Assembly: GCF_000275845.1 (NCBI RefSeq)
Contig: NW_006766892.1
Coordinates: 899,127 to 934,602, forward strand
Origin: Dichomitus squalens LYAD-421 SS1
Taxonomy: Eukaryota > Basidiomycota > Agaricomycetes > Polyporales > Polyporaceae
DNA: 35,476 nucleotides
Reading direction: 5' to 3'
In this document: positions 9,160-22,746 of the stretch, in pieces
Position numbering within the stretch: position 1 is the first letter of the stretch
Layout of the letters: every line of letters begins with the position of its first letter
Position numbers and translations under genes: made by a program
The notes under the pieces: generated by a model
Database searches by the model: none
Seen by the model: the letters and a program-made list of their open reading frames with translations, nothing else
Told to the model about the DNA's origin: nothing

Positions 9160-12006
9160 TCAACATTCGCCCAAGAAGCTGTTCTTCGGCCATGGCTGTT
9201 TGTAATCCCCGCTCCATGTTGTTAGGTTCGGATTTGAATACGCCTCCAGGTATTGCTCGATGTACGCCGCGGTGGGGTAGTCCTTCGGATCGCAGCCGAT
9301 GTTGATCGCGTTCGAAGGCTGGTACACGCGGATGTAGTCCACCCTCATGTGTACAGGGAACGGCAGGTGGGCGAGGTCGACCGGCCCGAAGTTGAACGAC
9401 ATTCCCAGGTTCATTATGATGTACTGCGGGCGTTATGTTTAGATTAGCGTTGATGGCTAAATGGGATACAATGCCGTAGTCGAGTAATATATGCACGGAA
9501 CATACCATAGGCTCGCCCGGAACAGGACGTTCCTGGATTTCCACCAGCGAGTCTGGACCCATTCCGGGACCGTTCAAAGTCCACGAAACCTGATTGTTTG
9601 ATATCCAGGTGATGTACTAGAACGTCATGCGTCAGTACCGCATCATACGTGGCTGCGTGAGAGAAACGCGTACGCCATCCTCGAAACCTGGTTTGTACTC
9701 GAAGCCGTATATCGAGTAGCACCCAGTCTCGTACTCGTAACAATTAGGGTCCGTGGCCGTCACGACAGACGTGGCCTGTTGCGTCGCGCTGCCGGTGAAC
9801 GTGTTCTGCTGGGATATCGACGGGTCCGTGATGATCTCATTGTCGCTCGTGTTCTGCCAAATATACGCGTGGTTGAACGGCTGCATGATTCGGAGCGCCG
9901 TCGTGGAATTGCGTCAGTACTTACGTCTACCATCACCATGCCATGCGTCAGCGAGAAAAAAATAACACAACACTCACCGCCCATTGCGCACTTTGGGACA
10001 CTTGTGCGATGAGGGTATTCTGGTCAATCTGCGCCTCAAACACGTCGATCTCAGGCGCGGCCCTCCCAACAAAGGTCCCGTCCGAGTGCTTGGGCCCAGG
10101 ATGGCTCTCGCCAGGGCAGGTACACCGGGATAACCGCTGGCCGGGAAGGTACGACAGGACGCCACCCTTACCCTGATCACCGTCGACTGTAGCTGCGGCA
10201 GGCTGTCCGTTGATAGTCTGGTTCGCGACAGTGCCGACGTCGCAGGTGTCGTATGTGTACGGCCACTGCGGACGCAAAATAGACCCGCCGCGAGATTCGT
10301 CAGAAGCACAGCGTGAGGAGCGCGAGGTTGACAGGAGGTCCCAGGGGGTTGGAATGGGAGAACAGTAAGCCCGCAGGTTACGAGGAAGCGCACACAATGT
10401 GGCAACGTACCATGCCTTCGAGGGACGCGCCGTAACCGGCACGGCCCAAGTTTCCCATGGTCCAGATGGCAGGCCAGAGCCCAAGAATGTTGTTCACGCC
10501 GGGAAGCGAGACGTTAGTCTCGATATATCCACCGGTGAAGCAGAACTTGTTCCATGTAGACATCATTCCTGAAAGGCGCGAAGGAACGTTAGAGATCGTA
10601 GCGAAGGCATACCCGGCATGTTTCAAATATGCTTACCTCCCTGATAGCTGAGATTATGCGTCTGCTTCTGGGACAGCGTGATGACCAGGTTCCCGCCCTC
10701 GGTCGCGATAGCTTCGGGATCGTACCACTCTAGGTTGTTAGTTTCCCAGTAGTGAAGGTCAACCGCTTCCCAATACGGATCGTCGCCAGGATAGAACGTC
10801 CGTCCATCTACGTTGAACTCATCGGAGAAAACGAGCTCAAGCTGTTCACCGTTGCGCCAGCCAGTCTTCTTGTACGCAGACTTTGGCGTGTCAATGTCGA
10901 TCAGACCGCGGTGGCCTGGGATGTCCGGGACCTACGTGAAACTCACAAGTGTCAAACGTACTGGACACAAGGTAGAGCGGCCGGAAGCTCACGTACCTGT
11001 CCAGAAGCATTGATGCCGCCCAGATTGAACGCACCCAGGGTACTCTGTGTTGTCCTTACGGCAGTAATGACAGGATATCCGATACTGTGCAAAAGAATTA
11101 GTCCACGCCTTGAAAATTCTGTTCACGAACTCGGAAAGAAGTAATAATTGCAGCAGCTAGACCAGGCCGATGCTACGACGAAGAGCCGCAAGTGGAGAAG
11201 GTGACGGTATAGCGGTGATTACGGGGTGACACCTGAGGGTGAGCGTACAATCCGTCAGATCCTAACCGGTTGTGGCAGGACCCCGCTAATTGAGCGGAGC
11301 CCTGTTAACACCGAGACGACCGTCGACGGCCACTGGCCCAAGGTTCACGACAGCGGATGTGAGACCCACGGGAACCAGGCAGTAGGTCCACGCAACGGCT
11401 AGTGGGAGGTAAGGGCCTCACGGTACTACACGCGACTGGGGGCCTGCGCAGCACGAAGGAACGCAGGACATGTAAGGTAGAGAACAACCATGCGATAATA
11501 CTCACAATAGGATGAGCACAGCAGTTATGAGTAGCAGCAGCGCACCGAGGTTGACGATGCCTCGCCTCGAGATGATATCCCCACCATTGTCGGCCCAATG
11601 TCGATCTGCTTCTAGTTCAGGGTCTGGTTTATGAAGATCGTCGTCGTCTTCCTTGTCCTCAGGTAGAAGGTGCGTCCCCCATGTCTGAGGGTCGGGGGAA
11701 AGCGTGTACTAGGGAGAGGGTCCGTTCGGCTCAGTTCGTGCGCCGTGCAGAAAGGGAGAAGCCAGAACGCACCAGATCGCCGAGTGACAAGGGGCGACTT
11801 GGACCGAGGTATGGTGAGTCGGATGCGACAGATAGCGAAGGACTGCTTCCGTAGGAGGTAAGACGCCTGGGTAGTGAAGGGAGAGTTTCTGAAAGCAGAC
11901 GAGATGCGGACGATGGATATGACGATATCGAGCCCTTGGAGTTGCGACTGCCCTCCGCAGAGTCGAACGGGCTGGTGGACGGGGGCGGCGGCGTCGAGGC
12001 GGCCAT
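9160..12006 (-). CDS. SKN1/KRE6-like GH16 beta-glucan synthesis-associated protein
   Basis: Type II membrane protein of the KRE6/SKN1 branch of GH16, needed in fungi for cell-wall beta-1,6-glucan formation. Nine exons: 12006-11773, 11708-11506, 11084-10997, 10931-10637, 10568-10411, 10265-9978, 9880-9674, 9616-9506, 9423-9160. Phases agree throughout, giving 615 residues. Layout: Ser/Pro-rich cytosolic tail; the family's YTLSPDPQTWG block; an acidic stretch; one membrane helix (GIVNLGALLLLITAVLIL); and the lumenal GH16 domain with FSDEFNVDGRTFYPGDDPYW, LGLWPAIWTMGN, the catalytic-type PEIDVFEAQID, PFNHAYIWQNTSDN and the end block FPVHMRVDYIRVYQP. I chose ATG 12006 as the first in-frame ATG of this exon. 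The intron between exons 2 and 3 is 421 nt, far longer than the others. The Glu pair of the EIDVFE motif is intact. Confidence 0.92.
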
Positions 12007-14571
12007 GGAGGTGGATGGAGAGGACAAAGGAGGGACAAGAGGCCTGGACAGGGAAGGAGCGAAGATTCGGGAATGATGAGAGCCGTGGTTGGGAAGGGCA
12101 GGCGAGGGCCTGGCGACACCGAAGCAGGGAATGATCTCGCGCGGTGGAGTACGGCCATGGCAGATAAAGATATTCCTATTCCCCAGGCCCAGGGCGCGTC
12201 ATGGCCTCCGCCGAATCGAAGCAGGCGGACGACTCGCGAACGGTCCCCGTGCACCTCACTCATCCTATGACGCCAGGACCCCGTAAGACGGTCTCCTCCC
12301 CCGCTCTTGCCTTCACAGTCTGGCAGCCCTATCTCCTCATTCAAGCCTCACCGCTCGCACCCAGCACAAAACACTCACTGTCAGACCGAATATGCATCCT
12401 CCATCCTCGATCGCGTCCTCAAACGCCTCAATCGACCTCGAGCGCCCTTCCTGTCATTTTAGGTGCATCGGGCAGCCCAGATCTCGGTGATCTCCCTATC
12501 GGCAAATTCGCCCCCCAAACCCGGCTATTTTCCACTCCACAGCAGCTGGCGTCACAGGCACTCGTCCAACGCGAGCATGCTGGGTTCATTGGGACCGTTC
12601 GTACTGACAGTACGAGACTGCAAGAGCTGCAACCGTTCGACATCTCTGCGTGGCGCAGGCATACAGAGTCTACCTGGACGCGATCTGGGTCCTCCGGCGG
12701 CACCGGTTCTCAAGATGGTGCTACCAGCGGCTTTTCCCGACATTCGCTGGGATAGGTGACCGTACATACTGCGCAAATGATGAACGCATATCGTACCGCC
12801 TTCTCGTGTCGTCCGCAGGGATGATGCATCCGCTCACCGCGCGGCCCTTGATGTTCTCCGCTCACCACGAGCGCAGCTAGTCACTGTACTATACAGCTCG
12901 TCGCCAAGTACGCGCTCACCTAGGCGAATCCGCACGGTCATCGGTCGCTGGCAGTCTCACCCTCTTCAGTACCAGCCGGAACATCGCACGCTCTCATCGA
13001 ACGCGCCTCACCTTACAGCGAAGCCTCGACCGTAGCAGCGCTCGCATCATCGACACTGATATCACAATCATGACCCTGATGCCGTTGAGTTCCTCCATGG
13101 CACATACAGTGCACAGGTCTAGAGACTCCGCGCGGCCTAGTTTCGCTCAGTCCTTGCTCGATCCTCGTCTCACTCATCTGTTGCAGCTTGGTGACCTGCC
13201 ACCATCTACCGACGAATGTTCGTGTTCATCCCGACTCTCCGAGACGGTCTGGGCTCTGACTGTTCATCATGACTGACTGACAGTCTTCTCGCGGCGACGT
13301 ACACGCCACTGCAAGCTTGTATCTTGACTGCAACGATTGAACTTTTCCGATTTCTCTTGTGACAGACCATACATTCCGAGCTCGCGCTCTACATAGTTCA
13401 ACCTCTCCATTGTCACGCGAATGGTCACGCCACAATACCAGCACGCAGAAAATCAACGAACCCGAGTCGCCGTCAATACTGCGGCGAGACGGCTCTCTCG
13501 CACCAGAGACTTCTGAATACTGTACGTACATCGCCTGGCCGTATGTGACCGGGAGCGATAGTCGGCCTCTAACAGCACTGGGGGCGTTCAGCGGACTCCA
13601 CAACTCGACTTGCGACCTTGTATCATGCTCAGACCATTGCTGACGCCACCTGATCCACAGGCACAGACATAGCCTGCGGTCCTATCAACCTTCGTCGTCG
13701 ATGCCCTGCGCATAGAAGAGATGTATCACGGACGCTGGTCACCCGAGATGGCGTCGGTTTAGGCGCGCCGGTACCTGTGCACCTCAGGACGCCGAACTGG
13801 AACTCAGCGGACACCCTGACTCGTGGGTCCAAATCACTGCGGTAGTGCCACCCGAGAGTTCGACATCTTCCAGTATAAGACATACAACGCAAAAGGCGAG
13901 AATAAACGTGCCGATGTCTATGCCCTGTGGCCTCAGCTCGACGCGTCAGAACATACCCTCTGAGCGCCAGCATCATGGGACATGGCCCTTCTAGTTTCCA
14001 AGTCTCACTTCGTGCATCAAGTCAGAATCAAGACCGGTGCCAGTGCATACAAGCATGCGTACAAGCGCAATGGGGACGACTAAGTGATACAATGACGCCA
14101 AGCGTCACATCGGTACTACACGGTTTTGCTGTTAAGTAACCAGGCAAGAGAGATGAATGGAGAACATGCAGTATGTACGGGTGATGCGGACAGACGACGG
14201 ACCGGAACCGGAAATATGCAAGGGTGAGTGCAGGCAGATGTACGAGGATCTCTCCGAACATTGGAAGAGCTGGGTGAATGTGATGCGCCGGACGAGAAGG
14301 GGGAGGGTTTTCGGAGAGGGGAGGGACATACCAGGGTTGCATGCGATGTAGTAATGTAGCAGCAGGAGAAATAATGAAGCTCGTGACCTGACGTGTGAGA
14401 GCATGGGTTGTCGTACAGGGATAAGGGGTATTGCGATGCAAGTCGGAGGACCTGGCTTCGACAGCGAGTGCCGGATGCCTTTTGATCGGAGACATGACCA
14501 AGGGACAAACGATCCGAACCGGTGATCCAAGAGAGCATGTGTGGGGGCAGAGGAGATGTCACGAAGGCATT
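12007..14571. other. Gene-poor 2.5-kb interval upstream of the SKN1-like gene
   Basis: The left part should hold the SKN1-like promoter and 5' UTR. The remainder has many short frames on both strands with no recognisable motif or consistent exon set. The longest plus frame is listed separately as a doubtful CDS. Minus-strand frames at 13226-13603, 13629-13976 and 14028-14562 share no homology that I recognise. Confidence 0.4.
12201..12755 (+). CDS. Doubtful ORF, 184 codons, no recognised domain
   Basis: An open plus-strand frame begins MASAESKQADDSRTVP and runs to HSLG before its stop. The second half has an amphipathic, ordinary-looking composition (STPQQLASQALVQREHAGF, LQELQPFDISAWRRHTEST), which is why I record it. 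If real it would share a 195-bp divergent promoter with the SKN1-like gene. However, there are splice-like signals inside, including a CAG at the end of a pyrimidine-rich stretch near 12310-12320, and a neighbouring frame is also partly open. It may equally be antisense or UTR sequence. I cannot name a function. Confidence 0.2.
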   Translation: MASAESKQADDSRTVPVHLTHPMTPGPRKTVSSPALAFTVWQPYLLIQASPLAPSTKHSLSDRICILHPRSRPQTPQSTSSALPVILGASGSPDLGDLPIGKFAPQTRLFSTPQQLASQALVQREHAGFIGTVRTDSTRLQELQPFDISAWRRHTESTWTRSGSSGGTGSQDGATSGFSRHSLG

Positions 14572-16760
14572 TCAGCTGGAGCGAAGCAGCGCTTGTGCGC
14601 GGTTCGCATGGGCCTTGTCAACGAGGAGGTTCGCGGTCTTGTACGTCGAGCTATACATGTGGTTGATCCCGTTTTCTTCGAGCGTCCTCGAGAACCGGTT
14701 CACCAGCCCATGTTTTTCTACGCGTGCGCGTCAGCAACCAGCCAGAGATACGCGAGCCGACCACTTATGAGCTCACCTAGCCCAAACTTGCGCAGGTCAA
14801 TCTGCAGGCACTTGAGCATGCCCTCCGGTTCGGGAAGCGCGCTATCCGCATCCTCGTCCTCCGCAGCGCCTTCGTCCTCTTCGGCCCAGCGCTCCGGAGA
14901 AGCGTTGCGCGAGTCCAAAACGTCCAGCTCCTGGCTGCACATGACCATATGCCTCTCGCTTGCCGGAAATAGAGTAGCCAGAAGGGACACAGGCGCAGCA
15001 AGAGAAGACCCTTCAGGCGTCCTCGTGAACGAGAAGAAGGGCACCAGCGGAGAATAGGAGGAGGACATGCTTGACGACGTCGACTGGGAGCTAGAGCGCG
15101 AGCGGACACGAGGGTTCCCTATTTTGACCGTCGACGCGGTCTGGAGGTGAGCTAGTCTGGGGCGGACATCGCGCTCGCTGTCATCGTCGTCGTCACTCGA
15201 CTCGTCAGCGTCATCCGCGTCATCGATGACCGTCTCCTGCTCGAGGTCGAATTCGGGGGACTGCGAGTCGGAGCGATCCAGTGGGTCCTTCTTGGGCGAG
15301 TCGGGCGAGACGCGGGTCGTGGTATCGCTCCCGCTGCCCGCTTCTCCCTCGCTTAGTGAGATAACATGGATATGCTCCTCCGGCAATGCGGATAGGACGG
15401 GTGAAGCCTCGCACGCACGCCGTCCTCGTCGTGCGTGAGCCGGCTGACCGGATGGTCCCACAATAAGCTCCGGGAAAGCGACAAGTTTCACGATCTTGAG
15501 GCCCCATGTCTCAGCGCTATCATCAGAAAGCCCGACGCAGGTGATGTCTGGGGAGAGTACGCGCACGTCGCACATGGAGGGAGAGTGCGAGACAGACCGC
15601 ACTGGTGGGGGTCGGCCTTCCGTGCCAACAGGGGACGCGCTCAGGTCCGCCTCGGTAGCGCGTTCCAGATCGAGAATATCGTTAACCGACGACATCCGCT
15701 GCGAGGGGACGCGCGAACGGGAGCCCGAGCTGCTCGATGTCCCATTGGTGTTGCTTCGTGAACGTGTAAATATCACCCCAGCGTCGGTGTCAAAGCCTTT
15801 CCGACATGGATTGACGGTAGAATGCAAATCGAACGGGTTGGTGGACTCTTCTTCGTCGCCTACCTCTGGCGATAGCAGAGGTGACGTAAACGCGGAGACT
15901 TGCGCCGTCAGGTTCGTAGGGTCGGATAGATATAAGTCAAAACCCGCAGAGCCAAGCAGTGACATAACTTCGGTCAAGCGACTCTCCTTGACCTGTGAAG
16001 GACGTTATAATGTGTCAATGCATTGATTCGAGATCTTCGAGGGCGTTCGCGTTCATTTAAAGAAGCAACGCGCGCTGCACATGGAAGCCACGGCCACACG
16101 AAGCCAATGCAGATAAGGATGAGGGGACCAGAGCATTGTGCCCACCCCGATCATTGATCATGTGCTTCTGCCTTGAAGGCCTTGCAACCTTCTTGGCCGC
16201 CCCCAGTGGAAGCAGAAGGGAGAAACACTCACAAAGATGAAGTCGCACATATATGACGACTGGTAGAATATGGAAATTCCGGCAGCAGCTATAGGTGCGG
16301 ACAACTCGTGTACTCTAGCGCCCGAGGTGTCTGTACGAGGCAGGAGTCGGCGACAGTAGATCTGGACACTGAAGACTGCGTACGCACCTAGACGGTCAGA
16401 GTGAGAGTCGATCTGCAGGACCTTCCAGCGCTCGGAAGTGACTTCGATGGGTTCCCAGTCTTCCTTCACTCGCCTGGAACGTCGAGAGGACTGAAGGCTG
16501 TCGGCCAGGACATCGCGTTCACGCCGTCGAATAGTTCGCGCATCCTTCCTTGCGGCGGTGTGGAAGTCTTGGAGGGCATCGTGCTCGGCAAACAAGCTAA
16601 CTTCGATTTCGTTACAGGTGACATTGAGGAAGGTAGGGTTAGGTTGAAGAATCTGGCGAAGAACGTGCGAAGTGAAGTGCTCGAGGCGGGAACGGGGAAG
16701 ATGGACGAGGGAGAGGGATACAGGTAGCAGAGAGATTGTAACGGAGTCGGTATCACTCAT
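14572..16760 (-). CDS. ACT-domain protein resembling the arginine sensor CASTOR
   Basis: Four exons, 16760-16388, 16330-16233, 15992-14777 and 14717-14572, with consistent phases, give 610 residues. The first part holds an ACT-like domain ending in WKVLQIDSHSDRL, joined to DTSGARVHELSAPIAAAGIS and then IFYQSSYMCDFIFVKESRL. In the CASTOR/ACT_7 family the equivalent 'L..PL...GIS....STY..D..LV' segment forms the arginine-binding ACT fold. A long Ser- and Asp-rich insert follows (about residues 190-520), interrupted by VRVLSPDITCVGLSDDSAETW and GLKIVKLVAFPELIV, which look like a second ACT half. The C-terminus contains LKCLQIDLRKFGLEKHGLVN, FSRTLEENGINHMYSSTYKT and ANLLVDKAHANRAQALL, a further ACT-like unit. 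Animal CASTOR1 binds arginine and relieves GATOR2 inhibition upstream of TORC1; that role here is inference only. The start at 16760 gives MSDTDSVTISLLPVSLSLVHLPR, a beta strand typical of the family's beginning. Confidence 0.72.
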
Positions 16761-19341
16761 ACGGATAGGAAGGGAGGGGGGGCCACTTGCAGGCGAGAGC
16801 GCGGGGGGATGAGTGTTATAGGGAGAGGATGGGGGAGTCAGGGAGGAACCGGAAGGGACAGGGGAGGAAAGACCCTAGCTAGCTTGCCGGGCTGGTAGAT
16901 CCAAGCCGCGCAAGGCATCTCGAGCTCAAAACCCGGCTGCAATCCGTCTTCTTGTCCCGGCGTCTGTCCAGTTCCTGTCTAAATCCCCCGCTTCCAAGGT
17001 CGGCCCGCCCGCTCAGTTGGGCTTATCTACCCGCCCCGACGCCCTCCCATCAATCCCAGATAAGCACAACGCCATGTCTTCCCAATCTGCCATGTACTTA
17101 ATCTCCTCTTCCCCCAGGTCCATATGTCCGTCGCTATTGGGACGACACATTCCAGAACGATATACGTTTGGGTCAAAGGACACGGCATTTCCCTCTCCAG
17201 GTGAGGGTGCACTGCGGAGCAACCCTTGAGAACTTTCTGATATCTCCTTCTGATCGACCCCTGCGACACCTCCAACGCTACGGTGATACAGACAGTAATC
17301 AAGTCCCTCTGGTCGCTGAGGCAAGAGGTGCGCCACGGTCTGTTCTTCGTAGTATGTACATAGATGGAAAGTGGGTTGACCTCACGCCTTCGCAGAATCG
17401 ACGGAATTCGTGCACATCCGTAAACGATTGCCAGAATTGCCCAACATTTGCACCATATGTAATGGCAGTCTGTCGTGGCGCTCACGATGAGCTTCCTTTT
17501 GCACTTGCTTGCGTGCTTTACATCATAGCTGCACGGGCACGCTCTTTCCTGGCATCTCACAAGGGCGTCGCCCATGGTCTCGAGCTCGAGGTTTCCGCGC
17601 ACTTGCGCTCAGCCCCGGTCACAAGGACGTTCACGCGTCTACAATGAAGAACTTGCGAGGTCTCTGTCTTGCCATGTTCGCCGCAATCTGCTTACCTCGC
17701 CCGTTTCGCCGACGGGCTTGGAAATTGCTAGGAAGATGAGATACGTTTTGGAGGTCTATGTAGATAGACCGTGAGTGCATGCTTCCTCATTGTTTCATGT
17801 TCACTACCCTGTTTTTGCAGCCGCTACTTTATTCCCAGACTGAGCGATCGCTACTCTCGACACGGATCTCCGATAACTTGGCGCGTTGCTAGCGCGGAAA
17901 CGGGCTCCCGATGCCATGTATTATCTTGGCCTACTTCGACATGATAGGCAAACAGAGATGTCTTCCCCCGACCATTGCTCCATAAGCTCGTGTCAGAGCT
18001 ATGGCGAACATCTGTCTAGTGCTTTCACGTACGTTACGGTGGTGAAGCCTTCTCGATTCAACGTCAACCTTCACATAGCTAGGTCCTGGGGACTGTCCGT
18101 TGCACACAGCCCCGTTGCAGCTATGCGGCTCAAGACCCTATGAAGGTCCGTTTCTCAGTCAATAGTCCGACAATCTGGGTCGAACGCACCGAAGAGTGTT
18201 TTCGATAGCAAACTCGCAGCGTTAAAAGGGCTCCCAGGAAACCTGCTTCGACATTTTTTGCGTGGCGGCGCATTTCCATCTCCACCTTCCTACTTCACTT
18301 GTGCACAGTCGGGAAGGCGCCTCCAAGCACATGTTGCGAGTAAGCAGTTGCGGACGGCTTTGTCTAATGAACTGTATTCTGCATTGGTGTCTGTACCCAG
18401 CAAGATTCTCATGTACTGGAGGAACTCATCTCGATTTGTTCCCATACGTGCTCGAAAACGTTCCTTGAGCGGAGTCTAGCCCTTAAAATTGATCCCGGCC
18501 ATCTCTTGCGTTGACACAGCTGGTGTCGACAACTCGGCGCCGCCACTGTTTTCAATGCGCGAAGCCACGCCACAATAGCACGCCTCGACGCCGTTTTGCT
18601 GGGTCTCGAGCCGCCCAAAGCCCCCTCTCAGCACAGCTGTGGATCGTCGCTGTCTCAAGAACGGGAAAAGTCCACACGTACCCTTGCGTCACACTCTATC
18701 TGGACCTACTTGCCGCCGGGTACCTCAAGGTGCCTCGAAACTGTATGATGTAAGGCCGGGGCGAATCAGACGAGGATGTGTGCGAACCGCTGAGCATCCG
18801 CCGTGTGAAATCGGCGCCAGATCGTGCGCACGCCGCCGTGACTCTGCTCTCATACCGCATCGGTCACCCCTTGACAGGATGCCACTGCCGCAGCATTGAT
18901 ATCGTTATCCGTCGATCCCACTGGACAGCGTCCTGCCTGAGACTAGACCGGCACGGTCCTCGGTGGTGAGAGCAAGTCGTCTTCTAGTCTGTCTGCTTAC
19001 CGCTCACGTCTGCTGACGATTTACAATGCGCTCTTCCTTCGCAGAGCTTGGTGCTGCGCCCAGATGGACATAAGAGGGATCGCCAGTATGCTAACGTTCG
19101 CGGGAGAAGAATCCATCAGCGTACCATCAGAAATGCTAGAATGCGGGGTCGGACGGTCTTTCGAGTGTCCCGTGGCCAACGCCACATGCGTCAATTCGTG
19201 AAGATCCGGAGAGCACAATGTCAACGAATAGCCTGCTCGAAGCAGCAAGAGCGCGCCGCGCTACAGCACAGTCATTTTGCGTGTGTAAAAACCTGAACAT
19301 CGCAGTGCGCCATCCCAAGCTCGGTGGATAGAACGGCCCGG
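16761..19341. other. 2.6-kb region of stop-interrupted, coding-like fragments; no confident gene
   Basis: Many short frames occur on both strands. Several plus-strand pieces look more protein-like than chance but are broken by stops and frameshifts. Examples are CDTSNATVIQTVIKSLWSLR near 17250-17330, RVYNEELARSLSCHVRRNLL near 17640-17700, LLGLEPPKAPSQHSC near 18590-18640, and QLWIVAVSRTGKVHTYP with LYLDLLAAGYLKVP near 18630-18740. I could not assemble them into one frame with sensible introns. A decayed gene or old mobile element on the plus strand is possible. The 5' flank of the CASTOR-like gene lies at the left end of this interval. Confidence 0.35.
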
Positions 19342-20839
<1,498 letters not shown>

Positions 20840-21085
20840 TCTGACGTGTCGAAGAGGATCTCGCTTGAGATGGCAGGGGTATGTGTCCAAGTTGTATGCT
20901 CGCGATTCAGATCGCCAAGTGCCCAGGTGACCGCCGCCAAGGTGACGCCCAAGATTATCCGCTACGGGTACTTCAGCGTCTGTACTTCCCCTCTGGGACG
21001 TCTTGCGGCGTCTTGCGCCGCTGCGCGTATCGCCTCCGGTCTCCGACGCGGGGGATGAAACGACCTCTTATTCTCTGCCTCCACC
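20840..21085. promoter_or_regulatory. Short divergent promoter between the JMJD7-like gene and DID2
   Basis: Only 246 bases separate the two start codons, which point away from each other. Both promoters and both 5' UTRs must fit here. I see no clear TATA box. The DID2 start has a good context (CCACCATGAG). Confidence 0.6.
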
Positions 21086-21925
21086 ATGAGTAACCTCGAG
21101 AGTGCGTTTTCCTGTCTTTGGTACATACGCATTCTTCTCACCGTGCGTAGAGACTTTGTTTCAGCTCAAGGTGCGCCGTTGAGTATTCCGAACTCGAATG
21201 TGACGTCTTAACCGGATTACCCCCCGCAGTTCACCGCGAAGTCGTTGAACAGACAGGCGAAGAAGGCGCAGAAAGATGAGGGCACAGAGAAGGCGAAGCT
21301 GAAGAAGGTGCGCCATCCATCTTCACCCCGCAGGCGGACGTGCTCAGCGAAAGAGTGGCAATCCAGGCGCTGCAACAGGGGAACAACGATGGCGCGCGGA
21401 TATACGCAGCGAACGCGATCCGGAAGAAGACCGAGTCCCTCAATCTGCTCAGACTGGCGAGCAGAGTGGATGCCGTCGCGAGCAGGGTGGAGACCGCTGT
21501 CACCATGCGCCAGGTTTCCGGCAACATGGCGTCCGTAGTGAAAGGCATGGACAAGGCGATGGAGAGCATGAACTTGGAGCGGGTGCGCAGTCTTCCTTGT
21601 GGACGTGACCGTTGTGCCAACCTGCATCTCTGCGTTATCCGCGCGCCAGATATCCATGGTCATGGAAAAGTTCGAGTCCCAATTCTCCGACTTGGACGTC
21701 CAGACCTCATACATGGAGGAGACCATGTCCAACACGACTGCGGTGTCCACGCCGCAGGACGAAGTTGATGCCTTAATGAAGCAAACCGCGGAAGAGGCCA
21801 ACATTGAGCTCCAGCACGACCTCGCCTCAAGGGAGGCCCCCGTGGTCGAGGTGCCCAAGGAGAAGGTCGGTGAGGAAGACGACATGCTCGCGGCTCGGCT
21901 GCGAGCCTTGCGACCTGCAACGTAG
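21086..21925 (+). CDS. DID2: ESCRT-III accessory subunit Did2/Vps46 (CHMP1)
   Basis: Class E vacuolar sorting protein that recruits and regulates the Vps4 ATPase at ESCRT-III filaments on endosomes. Five exons: 21086-21101, 21151-21170, 21230-21307, 21367-21582, 21650-21925. The protein starts [20 protein letters not shown] and continues with [58 protein letters not shown] and [18 protein letters not shown], matching CHMP1 helices 1-5. The C-terminus [12 protein letters not shown] carries the MIM1 motif (LxxRLxxLR) that binds Vps4 and Vta1 MIT domains. For exon 4 I chose the acceptor at 21366, giving [10 protein letters not shown] as in other CHMP1 proteins; an acceptor at 21333 would insert 11 in-frame residues. 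Exons 1 and 2 are very small (16 and 20 nt). The modelled length is 201 residues, close to the family. Confidence 0.93.
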
Positions 21926-22746
21926 CGGCATGCATTAGACTTTGCAGCTTGCTATTACAACTCATCTCCCTCGGACGGTCGTCGTTACTCTTGTCAACAC
22001 CCCCCACACTGCAGTTTGAATACCTTGTTCTCATATTGTACGATCTCGATCTGTATCATTTTGTCGGAATGTTCCCGAGGCAACTTAGGCACCCCTTGCA
22101 CATGGCATGCGGACGAAGACCGAATAGAGTGTGCATGAGGGGAACCGTTACGCATTACAACGCGTGAACAATACGGAAGGCACGTCTAAGGTAAGCAGGT
22201 TACGGGAAGAGGGAAACCATAAACGCGAGATATCCGGAATGACAAAAAGATTGGAAGGAGTAGTACACATGTGCAAATTCGTGAGGGATGCAGGAGGCGA
22301 AATAGTAACGTAGCTATGGAATACAAGCCGAAGCGATAGAGCATGACGTCGACGTACGGACGGTAGAGATCGTATCACGTAGAGATCGATAGCAGGTGCA
22401 TGAAGGAATCGTGCTGGGGGAATGAAGGCTCAAGCAAACTGGAACAGATGGGCGCAAGGATGAGGGGATGCATAGAAATGACCAGAGACCAGGGTCATCA
22501 AGGGATCGTCGAGCATGAAAGGGGGATCGACGCGACTCGCGGCATAAAGGCAGCAAATAGGCTATACGTTAAACGCTACGAACACGAGCGGGGTTCGTGA
22601 AGGTCGTTAGGATGCAGGGGTCAAGCAACCCAGGAGATGAATGCCGTCGTGCTCAGGGGATGCACAAAGGGTGATCATTGAGAACACATGAACGAGACCG
22701 AGGGAACCAGGAAGTAGTCGAAGTCCGACCGTGCACAGCTCGAAGT
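21926..22746. other. Convergent intergenic region, nothing recognised
   Basis: About 820 bases between the end of DID2 and the end of the next minus-strand gene. It is somewhat purine-rich on the plus strand. Only short frames are present and no repeat or RNA gene was recognised. It should hold both 3' UTRs. Confidence 0.5.
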
